A stretch of 64,000 nt of DNA, taken from contig OZ005621.1 of the NCBI GenBank assembly GCA_963930655.1, positions 18,339,001 through 18,403,000 on the forward strand. The letters run 5' to 3'. This document shows positions 43,401-54,900 of the stretch, one piece after another; the stretch's first letter is position 1, and each line of letters begins with the position of its first letter. The notes beneath the pieces were generated by a model. It had not been told where the DNA came from. It made no database searches and saw nothing but the letters and a program-made list of their open reading frames with translations. Source of the stretch: Myrica gale. Its lineage: Eukaryota; Streptophyta; Magnoliopsida; Fagales; Myricaceae. Made by a program: the position numbers and the translations under genes.

Positions 43401-46400
43401 AATAATTTAAGAATGTTATCATCTGCTTCTTATTGCCATTATGTAATGCATAACATATGATATCTTTCCATCTTATTTGCATTACGTTCTTCTTAAGCTA
43501 CAATATCCTTCAAAGTTCAGTTTGATTGTCTTCTTTTCTGTTTATTGCTATCCCCAAGTCGATGTAGCAGAACCTGAATAATTCCTAACCCAAGTATGTT
43601 TCTTGACATGGGCTTAATGATGCTGATCTATGTAACTCTTGTTAAAGGGATTGTGGAACCCAGCTTTAACTCAAAAAAATTTGATCACCTATTATTGAAC
43701 TTGTCATCTCTAAACTACATGTTTCCTTTTGCATTAATTTATAAAATTTATGGTCTGTAAAGGAGAGGACGTCCAAGGCCATGCAAACAGTGACTTTTCA
43801 GGAACAGATTGGACACCACCGATGGACCGTTATCTCATTGATGTTATGCTAGAGGAAGTGCATAAGGGGAAGAAGATTGATCACAGTTTCAACAATCAAG
43901 CATGTATGGATATGTTTATCTTGTTCCAGGAAAGATTCTCCCTACAGTGTGACAAAGATTTTCTGAAGAGCCATTATAGAAGTTTAGAAAAGCAGTACAA
44001 TGATATGAAAAATATTCTTGACCAGAGAGGATTTTCATGGAATGAATCTCGGCAAATGGTCACAGCTTATGATGATGTTTGGGACGCTTATTTGAAGGTG
44101 AATGGTCGACTTGTTTTATTCCCGTGTGTCAGTCTCAATTTGATGTTGCTAACACTTTGTTTATGTAGGAAAACCCAGATGCAAAATTGTACAGAAACAA
44201 GCCGAAGCCAAACTATAATGATTTGTGTGTGATATATAGAAATCGAGCTTCTGATCGAGGATGTAACCAAGCAGGTCCAGATATTGGCTGTAATGGTGTT
44301 GGTAAGATTTTATTTTATTTTATTTATTATTTTTTTAGCGAGCTTATAAGCATCTGCATCACCTGTTGTTTTTTCCCTTTGCTCTTACTATTTTGCTGTA
44401 ACTGCGAGCAAGTAATTTTAGGTACGTCATTGACCGCCCCCGAAAGAAAAGGAAGTAGGAAGAAAAGAACTGCAAGCCACATCCTTGGCTCTTCATATTG
44501 TTCGCACTTCGCAGTAGGGTTAAAGTTGCAGCAGATAAACGCTACCACTCTGTCTCTCTCTCGCTCATCGCAGTCCTTAAAGTAAAAGAAAAACCTCAAA
44601 TCACTGAGACTTCTCTCTCTCTCCCTTGCTGCGAAACAATGGGTGCCTCGCTGCCTCCTAAAGAGGCCAACCTCTTCAAGCTCATTGTACAATTGGCAAG
44701 GTGCCACTTGCCCTGAGAGCGACAGTGTCTGAGTGTAAGTTCCGATGTCGCTTTTTAGTCGTAATTTTCGCGTTGAGTCTAAGGAATTCATAGTTTCGAT
44801 CGGTGAGCAAGGGGTTCTTAAGATTTCTGAATGGAGTCACAATGTCGTGAATTCGATCCACATGGGGAAGTCTGGTGCTGTGTGGATGGTAGCCATGGTC
44901 GACAAGTTGTTGGTGTCTTCTCCTGCGGTTGATTTCGCTTCCAAGTTCAATGAATCTCGGCGCAGTTTTCTGGCTCAACGTTGTTCCAATAAGGGTGGTC
45001 GATATGTAGCAGTTGTTGAGTATGGAGGGCATAGGAAGGTGGGTGTGGTGATGGTGCCGGAGGGCAGAAATGGTCACGGTTGGCAGATTTTGCACCGCAT
45101 TTTTAGCGAGGTGGTGGCGTTTTGGCGTGCTAGAAGTATGGTTGTGAAAGCTTCGGGTTTCTCTGGGCTTCGTCCGGATCTTTCTTTTGCTAAGGCTTTG
45201 CAACATTCAATGGAGGTCTCCGGTGGTGGAAGGAGGGAAGTCTCTAACTCTACTATTGCCGGCGGGGTTCGCCATCCAGCGGCAAACGAAACGTCAAAAA
45301 AGCTGCAGGAGGATGGGGTGGCGCACGTTTCGACTTCTCCTTTTAAATCCATCATTGCTCCGCAGAGAGCCGTTTCTGCAGATAAAATTATGGCGGCTGT
45401 GTCGGGAGAGGATCTGAAATCATTTAATGCAGCCGAGTTGTGGAATCACGTGGGGGGCTTGAAACGTGAGTTGGAGCAGCTTGAAGAATTTTAAAAAAAA
45501 CATTTTCCGGGTGGGCCAGCGATGCACGACCTGAAATGCTTAGTGTGTGGGTTTCATTTATCAACCCAAAAAGGAGTAGCCCTTTCGTCGGTTGCTGTGA
45601 GAGGGTCAGACAGTGGTGGGCTGGGCCATGTAGGTGGTGGTGGGCCGAGTACTTCTATGGGAGAAATGGGTCAGGCTGTCGGTGGGTTGGGTCGGGAGCC
45701 TTTCGATGATGTTGAGGGTCGGGTGAGTCCTTCAAAGTGTGCGTTGATGTCGACGAAAGAGCTTCCGTCCAGCGACGCTGTGTCTTTACCTGAGACATCA
45801 TCGGCGGCGACTTCTGCTGACCCGTCGGTTGGTTCGTCGGCTGTAGTCCCACCTGCGGTTTCGCCGACACCCGCTACTCAACTCTCTCTCCCTCTGTCGC
45901 TTGTGTTAGCTTCTTCGCCGGAGATGTCTCAGCCGTCTTCTGTCTTCGCCGGGGCTACCTCTGCTGGGGAGCCTTCTTCTCTTGTTCTCTCTGTCTCGTC
46001 GCCAGTCTTAGAGGTGATGCCTTCTGGTGCTTCACCGACCATACGACCGATTGAAGGTGCTTGTGGAAATCGTATGGACTTAGGGATGGATGGTTGTTCT
46101 GGGGCTTTGGAAATAAATGTTGTTCAGGGTGGTAACGGTTTGGCTTGTGCTTCATTTCCTGGTGCTAGGGGCGATATTGGGTTGGCTTGTGTTCCAGTGC
46201 AGGCTGCTTCTGATTTTCGTATAGAGGACGAAATTCTTCATGATCAAGGGTTGGGAGGGGCCTTGTTGAGCTCGGGCAGTGGGAGCGGGGATTCGGTATG
46301 GGCTCCTTTGAAGATTCGGTATCCTGTCTCTGCAAAGGGAGTTCCCTCTAGTTGGGTGTTGCGGATGGTTTCCTCTTTCCGTCATATGGTGGGGGTATCT

Positions 46401-49400
46401 TGTGACGGCTACGAGTGCGAATTGATGGACTTGTTTGCTGCCTTGGAGAGAGATAGTGGTTATGTGGTTAGCAAATCTCCTAATAGGTCAGCAGGAAAGA
46501 TGATGAGGGAATTGAAAGGCCTAAAATCTAGTATTAATTATGATGGAGGGGTTGGTTGGCTCTCTTAAATTGTTAATGCAGCCACGGTTTGTTAGCTGGA
46601 ATGTGAGGGGCCTTAATGTTAGAGGGAAATGTAGAAAGATTGGGAACTTAATCAGGGGTTGGAAACCAGTCTTAGTCTGTCTTCAGGAGACTAAATTGGC
46701 ATTGGTTTCGAGGGCTGTGGTGAGGAGTTTATGGGGAGGTCCCCATGTGCAATGGAGTAGTCTACCTGCAGATGGTTCTTCGGGTGGTATTTTGCTTCTT
46801 TGGGACTCTCGAGTATTAGAATCAGTGGATGTTTGTGTGGGGTGGTGTTCTCTGTCTGTTATGTTTCAGAATTTCGAAGGGGGTGCGAAGTGGGTCTTCT
46901 CGGGGGTCTATGGCCCTAATGATGCTATAGGGAGGAGGCTCTTATGTGATGAGATGGCGGGTGTAATTGCTTGGTGGGATGTTTCGTGGTGCATTGGGGG
47001 GGACTTCAATGCTACGAGGTTCCTTAGTGAGCGGTCGGGGATGAGAGTGGGGGGAAGAGGTATGGAGGAGTTTTCGGATTTTGTTTCTGAGTTCGGTTTG
47101 GTGGATTTGCCGTTGGTTGGTGGGACGTTCACATGGTCCAATAACAGATTATCCCAAGCTTGGTCGCGGATTGATCGTTTTCTCCTTAGTGCCGATTGGG
47201 AGGCTTTGTTCCCAAATAGTATTCAGCGTAGGTTGCCCCGTATGTTTTCTGATCATTTCCCCATTCTGTTGGAGGATGGGTGCTTTGGCGGGGGGGGGGG
47301 GGGTAAGAGACCTTTTAGATTTGAAAATATGTGGCTTAAGGTGGAGGGGTTTGTGGAGATGGTTAGGGGGTGGTGGGGGAACTATGAGGTCTCGGGTTAT
47401 CCTAGTTTTGTGTTGAATTCTAAGCTCAAGATGCTGAAACGCGATCTGATTGCTTGGAATAAAGCTGATTTTGGCAATATTAGTGCTCGTAAGTATGTGT
47501 TAATGAGTGAGTTAGCTTTTTTGGATGGTTTGGATGAAGAAGGCCTTCTAATTAATGAGGGTATGAATAGAAGATTGGCGGTTATTCAGGAGTTAGATCA
47601 TATTATCGATTTGGAGGAGGTGAGTTGGAGACAAAAATCCCGAGCCTTATGGTTGAAGGATGGGGATAGATGCACCAAGTTTTTTCATAGAGTGGCAAAC
47701 TCTAATCGCAAATTTAATTCTATATCCCAATTTACGATTGATGGTGAGGTTGTGGAGGATCCAAGGGATATTTCAGCTCATATTGTTCAGTTCTATACCT
47801 CGTTATATGTTGAACCTTTTTCATGGAGGCCGTCTCTTGACGGTCTAGAGTTTGATTCGGTTTCTGCGAAGGAGTCAGCTTGGTTGGAGCGTCCTTTTGA
47901 GGAGGACGAGGTGACGTCTGTGGTGTATGCTATGAATGGTGATAAAGCTCCAGGTCCAGATGGGTTCACTTTAGCTTTTTATCAATCTTGTTGGGATGTT
48001 ATTAAAGGAGATGTGTTGCGGATGTTTACTGAATTTGCTCAATCTAGTAAATTCGTTCGTAGTCTGAATGCCTCATTTCTTGTCCTCATCCCTAAAAAGG
48101 TTGGTGCTGTTGAGTTGAAAGATTTCAGGCCTATTAGCCTTGTTGGGGGGATCTATAAGATTCTGGCCAAAGTTTTAGCTAATAGGTTGAAGTCAGTGTT
48201 GAGTAAGATTATCTCCCCTTCGCAAAATGCGTTTGTGACTGGTCGACAAATTCTGGATTCCGTGCTGATTGCCAATGAATGTATTGATTCTCGTTTATGT
48301 TCAGGTGAGCCGGGAATGTTGTGTAAGTTGGACATTCATAAAGCTTACGATCATGTGAATTGGGATTTCCTATTATACCTTTTAAGGAGATGTGGGTTTG
48401 GGGAGAAGTGGTGTTTGTGGATTTCTTTTTGTATATCCACGGTTAAGTTTTCAGTGCTTGTGAATGGTTCTCCTGAGGGCTTTTTTGGTAGTAATCGTGG
48501 TTTGAGGCAAGGTGATCCTTTATCTCCTTTGTTATTTGTCATTATTATGGAAGCTCTCTTTCGTATGATGTCTAAGTTGGTATTGGTTGATATTATTAAG
48601 GGCTTCAGGGCTTCTGGGGTTAATCGGGAAGGAGTTTGTGTTTCTCACTTGCTGTTTGCTGATGATACGTTAATATTTTGTGGGGCTGAGGAGTATCAAT
48701 TCCGTAGCCTCCGGTGCTTGTTTCTATACTTTGAGGCAGTTTCTGGATTGAAGATTAATCTGGCTAAGTCTGAAGTGATTCCTGTTTGGGGCGGTTAGCA
48801 ATGTGGAGGACTTGGCTTCTATTTTGGGTTGTAGGGTCTCCGCTTTGCCTATGACGTATTTGGGGCTTCCATTGGGTGCTCATTTTAAAAGTGTTCATAT
48901 TTGGGATGGGATTTTGGAACGGATGGAAAGAAGGTTGGCTGGGTGGAAGAGAATGTACTTATCCAAGGGAGGCCGTGTTACTTTGATAAAATCTACTCTT
49001 TCGTGTCTTCCTACGTACTTTCTGTCTCTTTTCCCTCTTCCTCATAAGATTGCTTCGAGAATGGAGAAGTTGCAACGAGATTTTTTGTGGGGTAGTGCTG
49101 GTGAGACTCATAGGTTTCATCTTCTAAATTGGAAAACGGTTTGCTCCCCTATCGCTTGTGGTGGTTTGGGTATCAGGGGTCTTTCTTCGTTCAATAAAGC
49201 CCTGTTGGGAAAGTGGTTATGGAGGTTTGCTTCGGAGAGAAATTCTATGTGGAGGAGTCTTATTAAGGAGAAATATGGCACCATTGTGGGAGAGTGGTGC
49301 ACTTTACCTACTGCTGGTCCTTACGGGGTCACGCTTTAGAAGCATATCGGCAAGGACTGGGAGTTGTTCCGAGGGCATTCTCGAGTTGTGGTGGGTGATG

Positions 49401-51506
49401 GGCGACGGACGAGGTTTTGGCACGATGTGTGGTGCGGGGATCTTCCTTTGCATTGTTCTTTCCCAACACTTTTTTCCTTGTCTAGGTATCCCGATGGATT
49501 GGTGGTGGATTGTATGGCGGCGGATGTTCACTCTGTTGTTTGGAATGTTCAGTTCTTAAGAAGTGCTAATGATTGGGAGTTGGAAGAGTTTTCTTCTTTC
49601 TTCTCCACTCTTTATGAGATGAAGCTTCACAGGGGGCACGAGGACAAGTTGTGTTGGATGGATAGCAAGGATGGTATTTTCTCTGTTAGGTCGCTCTATG
49701 CTTCGCTTATTGGTGGTAAGTCGTTCTATGCTTCGCTTATTTTCTCTGTTAGGTCGCTCTATGCTTCTCTGGCGTCGGGTTTGGAGATCTAGGGCATGTT
49801 TGAGACCCCAAATATTTGGGGTCTCAACAAATCGGACAAACCAAACAAACTTCAAAATTTTTAACTTTTACACCTATACACTTCACTTTTTCCAAACCCC
49901 AATAAATCTCAATAAAGTAAAGATTCCCAAAATTTTGAAAATATTCCCCAATATTTTGGCAAACAAACATCCCCCTAATGTCCCTACTAGGGTGTCCTTC
50001 TTTGCTTGGGAGGCTTTGCGTGGTCGGATTTTGACTACGGATAATCTCAGGCGTAGAGGGATTTATGTGGTTGAGTGGCCTTATTTATGCAAGGGGGATG
50101 GAGAATCGATTCACCATGTTTTATTACATTGTTCGGTGGCAAGAGGTTTGTGGAACCATGTCTTTTCTATGGTAGATCTTCCTTGGGTTATGCCGGAGGG
50201 GGTTGGGGATGTCTTGCTTTGTTGGGGGCGGCAGTTTAAAGATCCTAGAGCTAAGTTCATTTGGATGATGGTTCCTTATTGCATCTGGTGGTGTCTTTGG
50301 AAGGAGCGGAATAGGCGGTGTTTTGAGGACTCGTCTCTGTCTATGGCAAGCTTGATGGGTGGTCTGATGAGTGAACTTTTTTTCTGGTCAAATGTGATGT
50401 TGGATGGCCCTTTTCTAGATTTTCATGACTTCTTGAGCTTTTTCGTTTGTATGCTGTAATTTCTGCTCTGATGTATCTTCAGTACAATCTTTGTACTGTT
50501 TATCTTTTTTAATAAAATTTCTTACTTATAAAAAAAAAAAGTAATTTTAGGTGCTCAATATGTCAATATGTCTGTACGTAAGTATGTAGCGATTTTTTTG
50601 CCATATTACATTTTAGAATTTTCTGAAGGTCCCAGATGTAACAATAGCTCTCAGTGGAGAATCGATTGGACACCGCCAATGGACCGATATTTTATTGACC
50701 TAATGTTAGAGCAAGTACGCAGCAGAAGTATTGTGGATCATAGGTTCAACAAACTAGCCTGGAATAATATAATTGCAAAATTTAGTGCGGAATTTGGATC
50801 TCGGTACTACAATGATGTCCTGAAGAGTCATTTTGTGAATTTGAGGAAGCGATTCAATGACATGAAGACTCTACTTGACCATAGTGGATTTTCTTGGGAT
50901 GAAATGCGGCAGATGATTACTGCTGAAAATATTATATGGGATGCTTATGTCAAGGTGATCCTCTTTCTTGAATTCACCTTACATCAAAGTTCTGTTTGGC
51001 CCGAGCATCTTACAGAGAGTTTCTGCAGGAACACCCAGATGCACAAACATATCGCAATAGTACTCTTCCAAATTTCAACGATTTGTTTTTGATATATGGA
51101 AATGACACCACTGGCAAAAGGCAGAATTACTCAAATCCCACTACAGCCGACGAGGACTATAAGCTGAGAGTAAATATTGGTGCGTCTCTCTCTCTTTATT
51201 TGCAATGCTTCCTGTAGGGAGACATGACCGATACCATGAATTTTAGAGTCAAGGCCATGCAGAAACTGCACTAGATTGTTTAATTGTAGGTGCCATAGTT
51301 GTCCATTTGCTTCTTCGCGTAATGCAAACAATTTGTCTCAAATATGGTTCGATTGAGTAATATTTACTGCATCCTATTTCCTGAAAGTTTAATCTAAAAG
51401 GCACTGAAACGTGTGGATTTGGAGTAATGTTTGAAACCATTGTTTTTGTTTCACAGTATGGAACATGATTCTGCCAGTTTATGCATGTAGAATAAAGTCT
51501 GATTAG
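40403..51506 (+). CDS. Protein with five Myb/SANT-like repeats (At2g24960-like)
   Basis: Repeated exon pairs each encode a Myb/SANT-like domain ([11 protein letters not shown]...VW.AY.K) and a short tail (HPDA..YRNK...FNDL..IYG). Repeats: 40403-40735 with 40816-40966; 41752-42092 with 42166-42316 and a small 42482-42526 exon; 42808-43148 with 43223-43363; 43763-44097 with 44169-44301; 50606 or 50629 to 50954 with 51029-51179; and a likely last exon 51457-51506 ending TAG. All introns are phase-compatible. Proteins of this type are plant-specific and derive from the Harbinger-transposase-associated Myb/SANT module; their role is not well established, with nuclear DNA binding inferred. The tail exon of repeat 3 (about 43262-43290) has a frameshift relative to its sisters and meets a stop at 43328, so the gene may be damaged. 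A whole LINE lies in the intron before repeat 5. Confidence 0.75.
44410..44423. repeat. Left target-site duplication of the LINE
   Basis: The 14 bases AAGTAATTTTAGGT recur exactly at 50539-50552, just after the poly(A) tail. They define both ends of the insertion and show that the NAA15-like leader lies inside it. Confidence 0.9.
44424..44689 (+). pseudogene. 5' end of a NAA15-like (NatA auxiliary subunit) mRNA fused to the LINE
   Basis: An ATG at 44639 opens [17 protein letters not shown], which as I recall it is the exact N-terminus of plant NAA15, the TPR auxiliary subunit of N-terminal acetyltransferase A. It is preceded by about 215 bp of CT-rich leader typical of a plant 5' UTR. After LIV the sequence departs from NAA15 and reaches a stop within a few codons. 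Because it lies inside the LINE's target duplication and in the same orientation, template switching from LINE RNA to NAA15 mRNA during reverse transcription is the simplest origin. Not functional as NAA15. Confidence 0.75.
44745..46568 (+). CDS. LINE ORF1 protein (interrupted by one stop)
   Basis: Open from ATG 44745 ([15 protein letters not shown]) to a TAA at 45492-45494, then open in the same frame to 46568. The N-terminal region ([20 protein letters not shown] ... [14 protein letters not shown]) is the conserved plant L1 ORF1 domain; the C-terminal half is Ser/Pro-rich. It ends with [17 protein letters not shown], overlapping the start of ORF2. It would be a nucleic-acid-binding partner of ORF2 in an active element. 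Similar fragments are at 18101-18733 and, on the other strand, near 15757-15954. Confidence 0.8.
46540..50459 (+). CDS. LINE ORF2: endonuclease and reverse transcriptase (broken)
   Basis: The first long frame 46540-48798 encodes an apurinic-type endonuclease ([25 protein letters not shown]) followed by a reverse transcriptase ([40 protein letters not shown]). The frame shifts near 48800 and continues 48803-49792 with one stop at 49337-49339, showing the thumb-like region and the start of the C-terminal zinc-binding region. After a MITE insertion, the end ([14 protein letters not shown] ... [14 protein letters not shown]) is at about 49985-50459. At 49674-49775 a short segment ([10 protein letters not shown]) is present in repeated copies, a local duplication. 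Confidence 0.88.
49792..49974. mobile_element. Tourist-like MITE inside LINE ORF2
   Basis: 183 bp, ends GGGCATGTTTGAGACC and CAAACAAACATCCCC, flanked by CTA on both sides (49789-49791, 49975-49977). The insertion postdates the LINE and splits its C-terminal zinc-binding region, so this MITE family was active after the LINE arrived. Confidence 0.8.
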
Positions 51507-52714
51507 TTCATGTAATGCCCAGCTCAGCCCATGCGTAAATGAAAATGAAAGAGAGAGAGAAAAAATTGTATTTGAATAGTACGTGAGAGATTAGTTTTCT
51601 TTGATTTAACTTATCTTTAAGGACTTTGCTGGTTTCTTTTAAAAAAAATCTACATCATCTCTTTGTTTTGGTGGTAAGGGATGGGTAATCCAATGCAACC
51701 TTTATGGAGTGACTGTGAACCACCCTATGAGAGGCTTGATAGAAGGTACCTGACACGGGTAGAATTAGAGATAAATATTTAAGATTTGATATGATATTAT
51801 TGTTATACATGGAACTCATTTTGATTGGACTTTTACACTAGATGTAAATATTCTAAACTAACAAATCAAACACTACTGAGATAAAAAAAAATCTAAAATG
51901 AAATGAAACTAAGAATTTGACACCAAGAAAAACAAGGATCTACGCCATGTCCAAGAGAAAACAAATTGCGAAAAAATTACCACTAGGAAACAAAACACCT
52001 AAAAAGCTTTGAATATTAGAGAATCGTATAGAGTGACAGGGAGAGGGAGAGAGATGTGAGAGACAGGAAGACGCAAAAAGAGATCGAGAGACGTAGTGGC
52101 TCGGGTCGAGACTTCCTAGACTGGGATCTTTGTTGGAGTTAGGAGAGCGAATGGGGAGAACGCCGCTGGAGGCGCTGAGAACAGCACTGGAGCCTCGAAG
52201 GAAGGACAAGAGGGAGTAAAAATGAGGCTAAGGGTCTGGGGCACGACAAAATAAGTTTGACAGATTTAAACATTAAAAAAATAAAAACAAAATTATATAT
52301 ATTAGTCGATTCGATGTCGGTGTCGGTGGGCCGAACCCCCGAAAACTGAGGGTCGAACCGACTCCCTGATTTTCAACAAAAATGGGATGAGAACTGAACT
52401 GACCCTTATGGAAATCGTGCCTTAGCCTATCAGGTTCGGTCGATTTTTATCGCGCTAGTCGGTTACGACCCATTTTTGTTCAACCCTAATCCTAGTAGTT
52501 TCAATACATTCTCATAAAATAGTGTCGGTTCCTTTCTATCTAAATCAGAAGGTTAGCATTCCACGCCACAAAAAAGTGGAGTATTCTAGGATTAGAATCC
52601 CCTGTAATTTAATGATTGAATTGCATGTACAATTTGAAGAGAAATAGACACACTAAGTGGACCCCACATCATTCAATGTTTCCCATGTAAAGATTCGAGC
52701 AACATGGGCCCTAC
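51507..52714. other. Downstream region of the SANT-like gene, nothing further recognised
   Basis: Contains the 3' flank of the gene. A GC-richer patch with purine-rich and GTCGGT motifs (52020-52460) may be an old MITE, judged by a right-hand end CAACCCTAA near 52485, but no matching left end was found. Confidence 0.4.
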
Positions 52715-53405
52715 AATAACCTCACGGACTATCACTCTTTTCTTACCTACTCTCTAAGCTATCACTCGTTGCAACTCATCGCCTCAATTATGCCCTTCTT
52801 AATTAAAAAGAAAAGAAAATGCAAGGGAAAAGAAAAAGACCCTCAATGCATGCTTTGACTTCCTTCGTTTTGAAGCCTTCGTCATTAGCACACATACCCG
52901 ATTCGCACGAAGTACTATAGTAGTTAGGGCTAACTCATTTGGTCTGCGCATGAGAAGCTAAGAGCACACACGGGAAACCCAATTCGCCAGGTTAGTTGTT
53001 GCAAGAAATTCCCTTATTTTGCAGTCAGTGTGGGTTAAGGTCACAAGCAACACATGTGAAATAGATTTTTTTCAAATTGACGCTCCATATCGGCTGGGGA
53101 TTGAACCTCGACAAGGACACAGGTTAGCGGGTTAGTTGCAACGAATAATAGTTTAGGGGATAAATGAGAAAATGATGATAGTTCGTGGAGATTATTGTAA
53201 TTAAGAGAGTCATAATGGTCTTTTAACGTGGGTTGAGAGTCACGTGCAACCCATGTGGGATAGATTTTGTTCAAATTGACACTCAAAATCGGTTGGGAGG
53301 TGGAATCGCGACAAGTACATAGTTGAAGGGGTGAGTTGCAACGAGTAATAGTTTAGAAGGTAAGTGAGAAAAATGGTCATAGTTCATGGAGAGTTAGTAT
53401 AATTT
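52715..53405. repeat. Foldback element with a duplicated right arm
   Basis: The left arm 52715-52782 (ACTCGTTGCAACTCA motif) recurs inverted at about 53325-53400 and, in an older copy, at about 53130-53210. The right part consists of two tandem copies of about 190 bp (53028-53215 and 53225-53405), about 80% alike. Class unknown. Confidence 0.6.
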
Positions 53406-53983
53406 GCCTAAATTTTTACAATCAAACATCAAAATCTTAAATTTTCACACAAATTCCAACTCCTTTTCTCACAAACTTCAACAAAATAATATTATAATTT
53501 TCTCCCGGCCCTTTTCTTACATAAAAAAAAACAATCAAAGTAGTACATAAAAAAAACAATCAAAGTAGACAAAGAAAAAAGAAAAAGTACAATGACAAAC
53601 AACAACATAAGAACAAGCTCCGAGAGGACGAATGAAAGCGGCGAGAAGAGAGATCTTCCAAGCCAAGAAATTATTTTGTGTAAAGACAAATTATGCAAAA
53701 CCATACAAAATGAAGACTAATTAAAAAAAAATCCAGCGTTCCAAGGTTGGCTACATTATTTAATGAGTCAAGTCAAGGCTCAATTATATCATTGTGCATG
53801 TCTTCTCGCCTCATTAAATAACATGACTAGTCTTGAAACGTCAGATTTGTTTCTTTAAATCGTAGTAGTCATTTTACATGACTTTGTACAATTTATTTTT
53901 AGACATAATCCCTTCTGAATCCATCTATGCCATGTTTCTCACGAACTTTAGTTCAGTCGATGCTTCTAGCTAAGGTCGGCGGC
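53405..53983. other. 3' flank of the BAP31-like gene with repeat remnants
   Basis: 53405-53505 resembles the interior of the Tourist MITEs (CAAACATCAAAATC...) but lacks matching ends. A small palindrome lies at 53736-53848, with arms CCAAGGTTGGCTACATTATT and its degenerate inverse. No gene recognised. Confidence 0.45.
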
Positions 53984-54364
53984 TCAGTTGCAGCCTAACT
54001 CCTCTACCTGACCCGCCAGGTCCGTCACCTTGTATAAAAGCCAGGAGGAGAATATCGTCCAAGCGATCATAATCTGTTTCTTCTGGCCCTTCTCGACCAA
54101 CAGGCGGTAGCGAAGATCCTCCGTCTGAGTGCAATCGTTGAAGTGCAGCATACATGGGGGTCTTCCCATGTACTTCTTGTTGATGTCCAGGAGAGAGAAG
54201 AAGCAGGTAATTATCACGACCCACAAGAACAATCCGATGATTTCTTTGATGAAGGAGAGAATGCTGTTGCGGAGATGGTCCAGGTGTGGGAGGGTCAGCA
54301 GGAGGAGCATTACGGCCTCTGCTGCCGCCACATATTCTACCAAACCCAATTCAGGAAGTGCCAT
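53984..54364 (-). CDS. BAP31-like endoplasmic reticulum membrane protein
   Basis: A single exon of 126 codons from ATG 54364 to TGA 53984-53986. The protein has three hydrophobic segments: VEYVAAAEAVMLLLLTLPHL at the N-terminus, IIGLFLWVVIITCFFSLLDI in the middle and IMIAWTIFSSWLLYKV near the C-terminus. Layout and motifs (VAAAEA..LLLLTLP, FSLLDI, C...DCTQTEDLRYR) fit the small plant BAP31/YET-like ER proteins of about 130 residues. Animal and yeast members act in ER export and quality control; the plant short forms are poorly studied. The frame is open 330 bases further upstream, but family length supports the ATG chosen. It is a divergent member, so function is inferred. Confidence 0.7.
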   Translation of the reverse strand: MALPELGLVEYVAAAEAVMLLLLTLPHLDHLRNSILSFIKEIIGLFLWVVIITCFFSLLDINKKYMGRPPCMLHFNDCTQTEDLRYRLLVEKGQKKQIMIAWTIFSSWLLYKVTDLAGQVEELGCN

Positions 54365-54700
54365 TCTTTGGGTGTTTGGGGGCAGAGAAATGCGAAAAGA
54401 GAGAAGAAATATATAGGAGATTTTCAGAAAAAAAAAACTATTTTTGGACGGGTATAGTGGGCTGCATTGTTTATTACAGGCCGGAATTGAGAGTAGTTGG
54501 AATTGCCTTGTTCTCGACAATTTTTTAGGTGTGTAACGTGAACGAGGAAGAGGGGAGCTTCTGAATTTCCAAACTGAATCGTCGACTCGTATTCTTATAG
54601 GACGGAGGATATAAATATTCAGAGACGTGACATAATTGTGTTTTTGAGCCATTCTCTTATCGCTTGAAAAACTCTCTGCTATCCCTTTCTCCAAGTCCTA

Positions 54701-54898
54701 GGTTGTGTTTGTGTTGTAAAATGTTGGGTATGAGAATATGTGTTGGTATTGGGTTTAGTGAAAAGGTGAAGAGAGAGGTAATTTTTATAATTTTTGTAAT
54801 TTTTTATATTTTTTTATGGGAGAGAGAGAGATTATATTGGAGTATTTTATTAGGAGAGAGATAAAATGTTGGGGATAATTGGGTTTGCAAACGCAGCC
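54701..54898. mobile_element. Tourist-like MITE upstream of the BAP31-like gene
   Basis: Ends GGTTGTGTTTGTGTTG and GCAAACGCAGCC, with the interior of the 23361 subfamily. It is flanked by CTA and CTA/TAA; the last base is uncertain. It lies about 340 bp upstream of the minus-strand ATG at 54364, in the possible promoter. Confidence 0.7.
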
Positions 54899-54900
54899 TA

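Larger units (their letters stand above)
44424..50538 (+). mobile_element. L1-type LINE, about 6.1 kb, with chimeric 5' end
   Basis: A non-LTR retrotransposon inserted in an intron of the SANT-like gene, same strand, bounded by a perfect 14-bp target duplication and ending AATAAAATTTCTTACTTAT plus an A tract. It contains a foreign leader (44424-44689), ORF1, ORF2 and a 3' UTR. ORF1 has an in-frame stop. ORF2 has a frame change near 48800 and a stop at 49337, and a later MITE lies in it, so this copy is no longer autonomous. The perfect target duplication suggests a fairly recent event. Confidence 0.92.

Noticed and set aside
44682-45206. Minus-strand 174-codon frame opposite LINE ORF1
   Set aside because: Shadow of ORF1; His/Thr-rich composition is what antisense of that coding would give.
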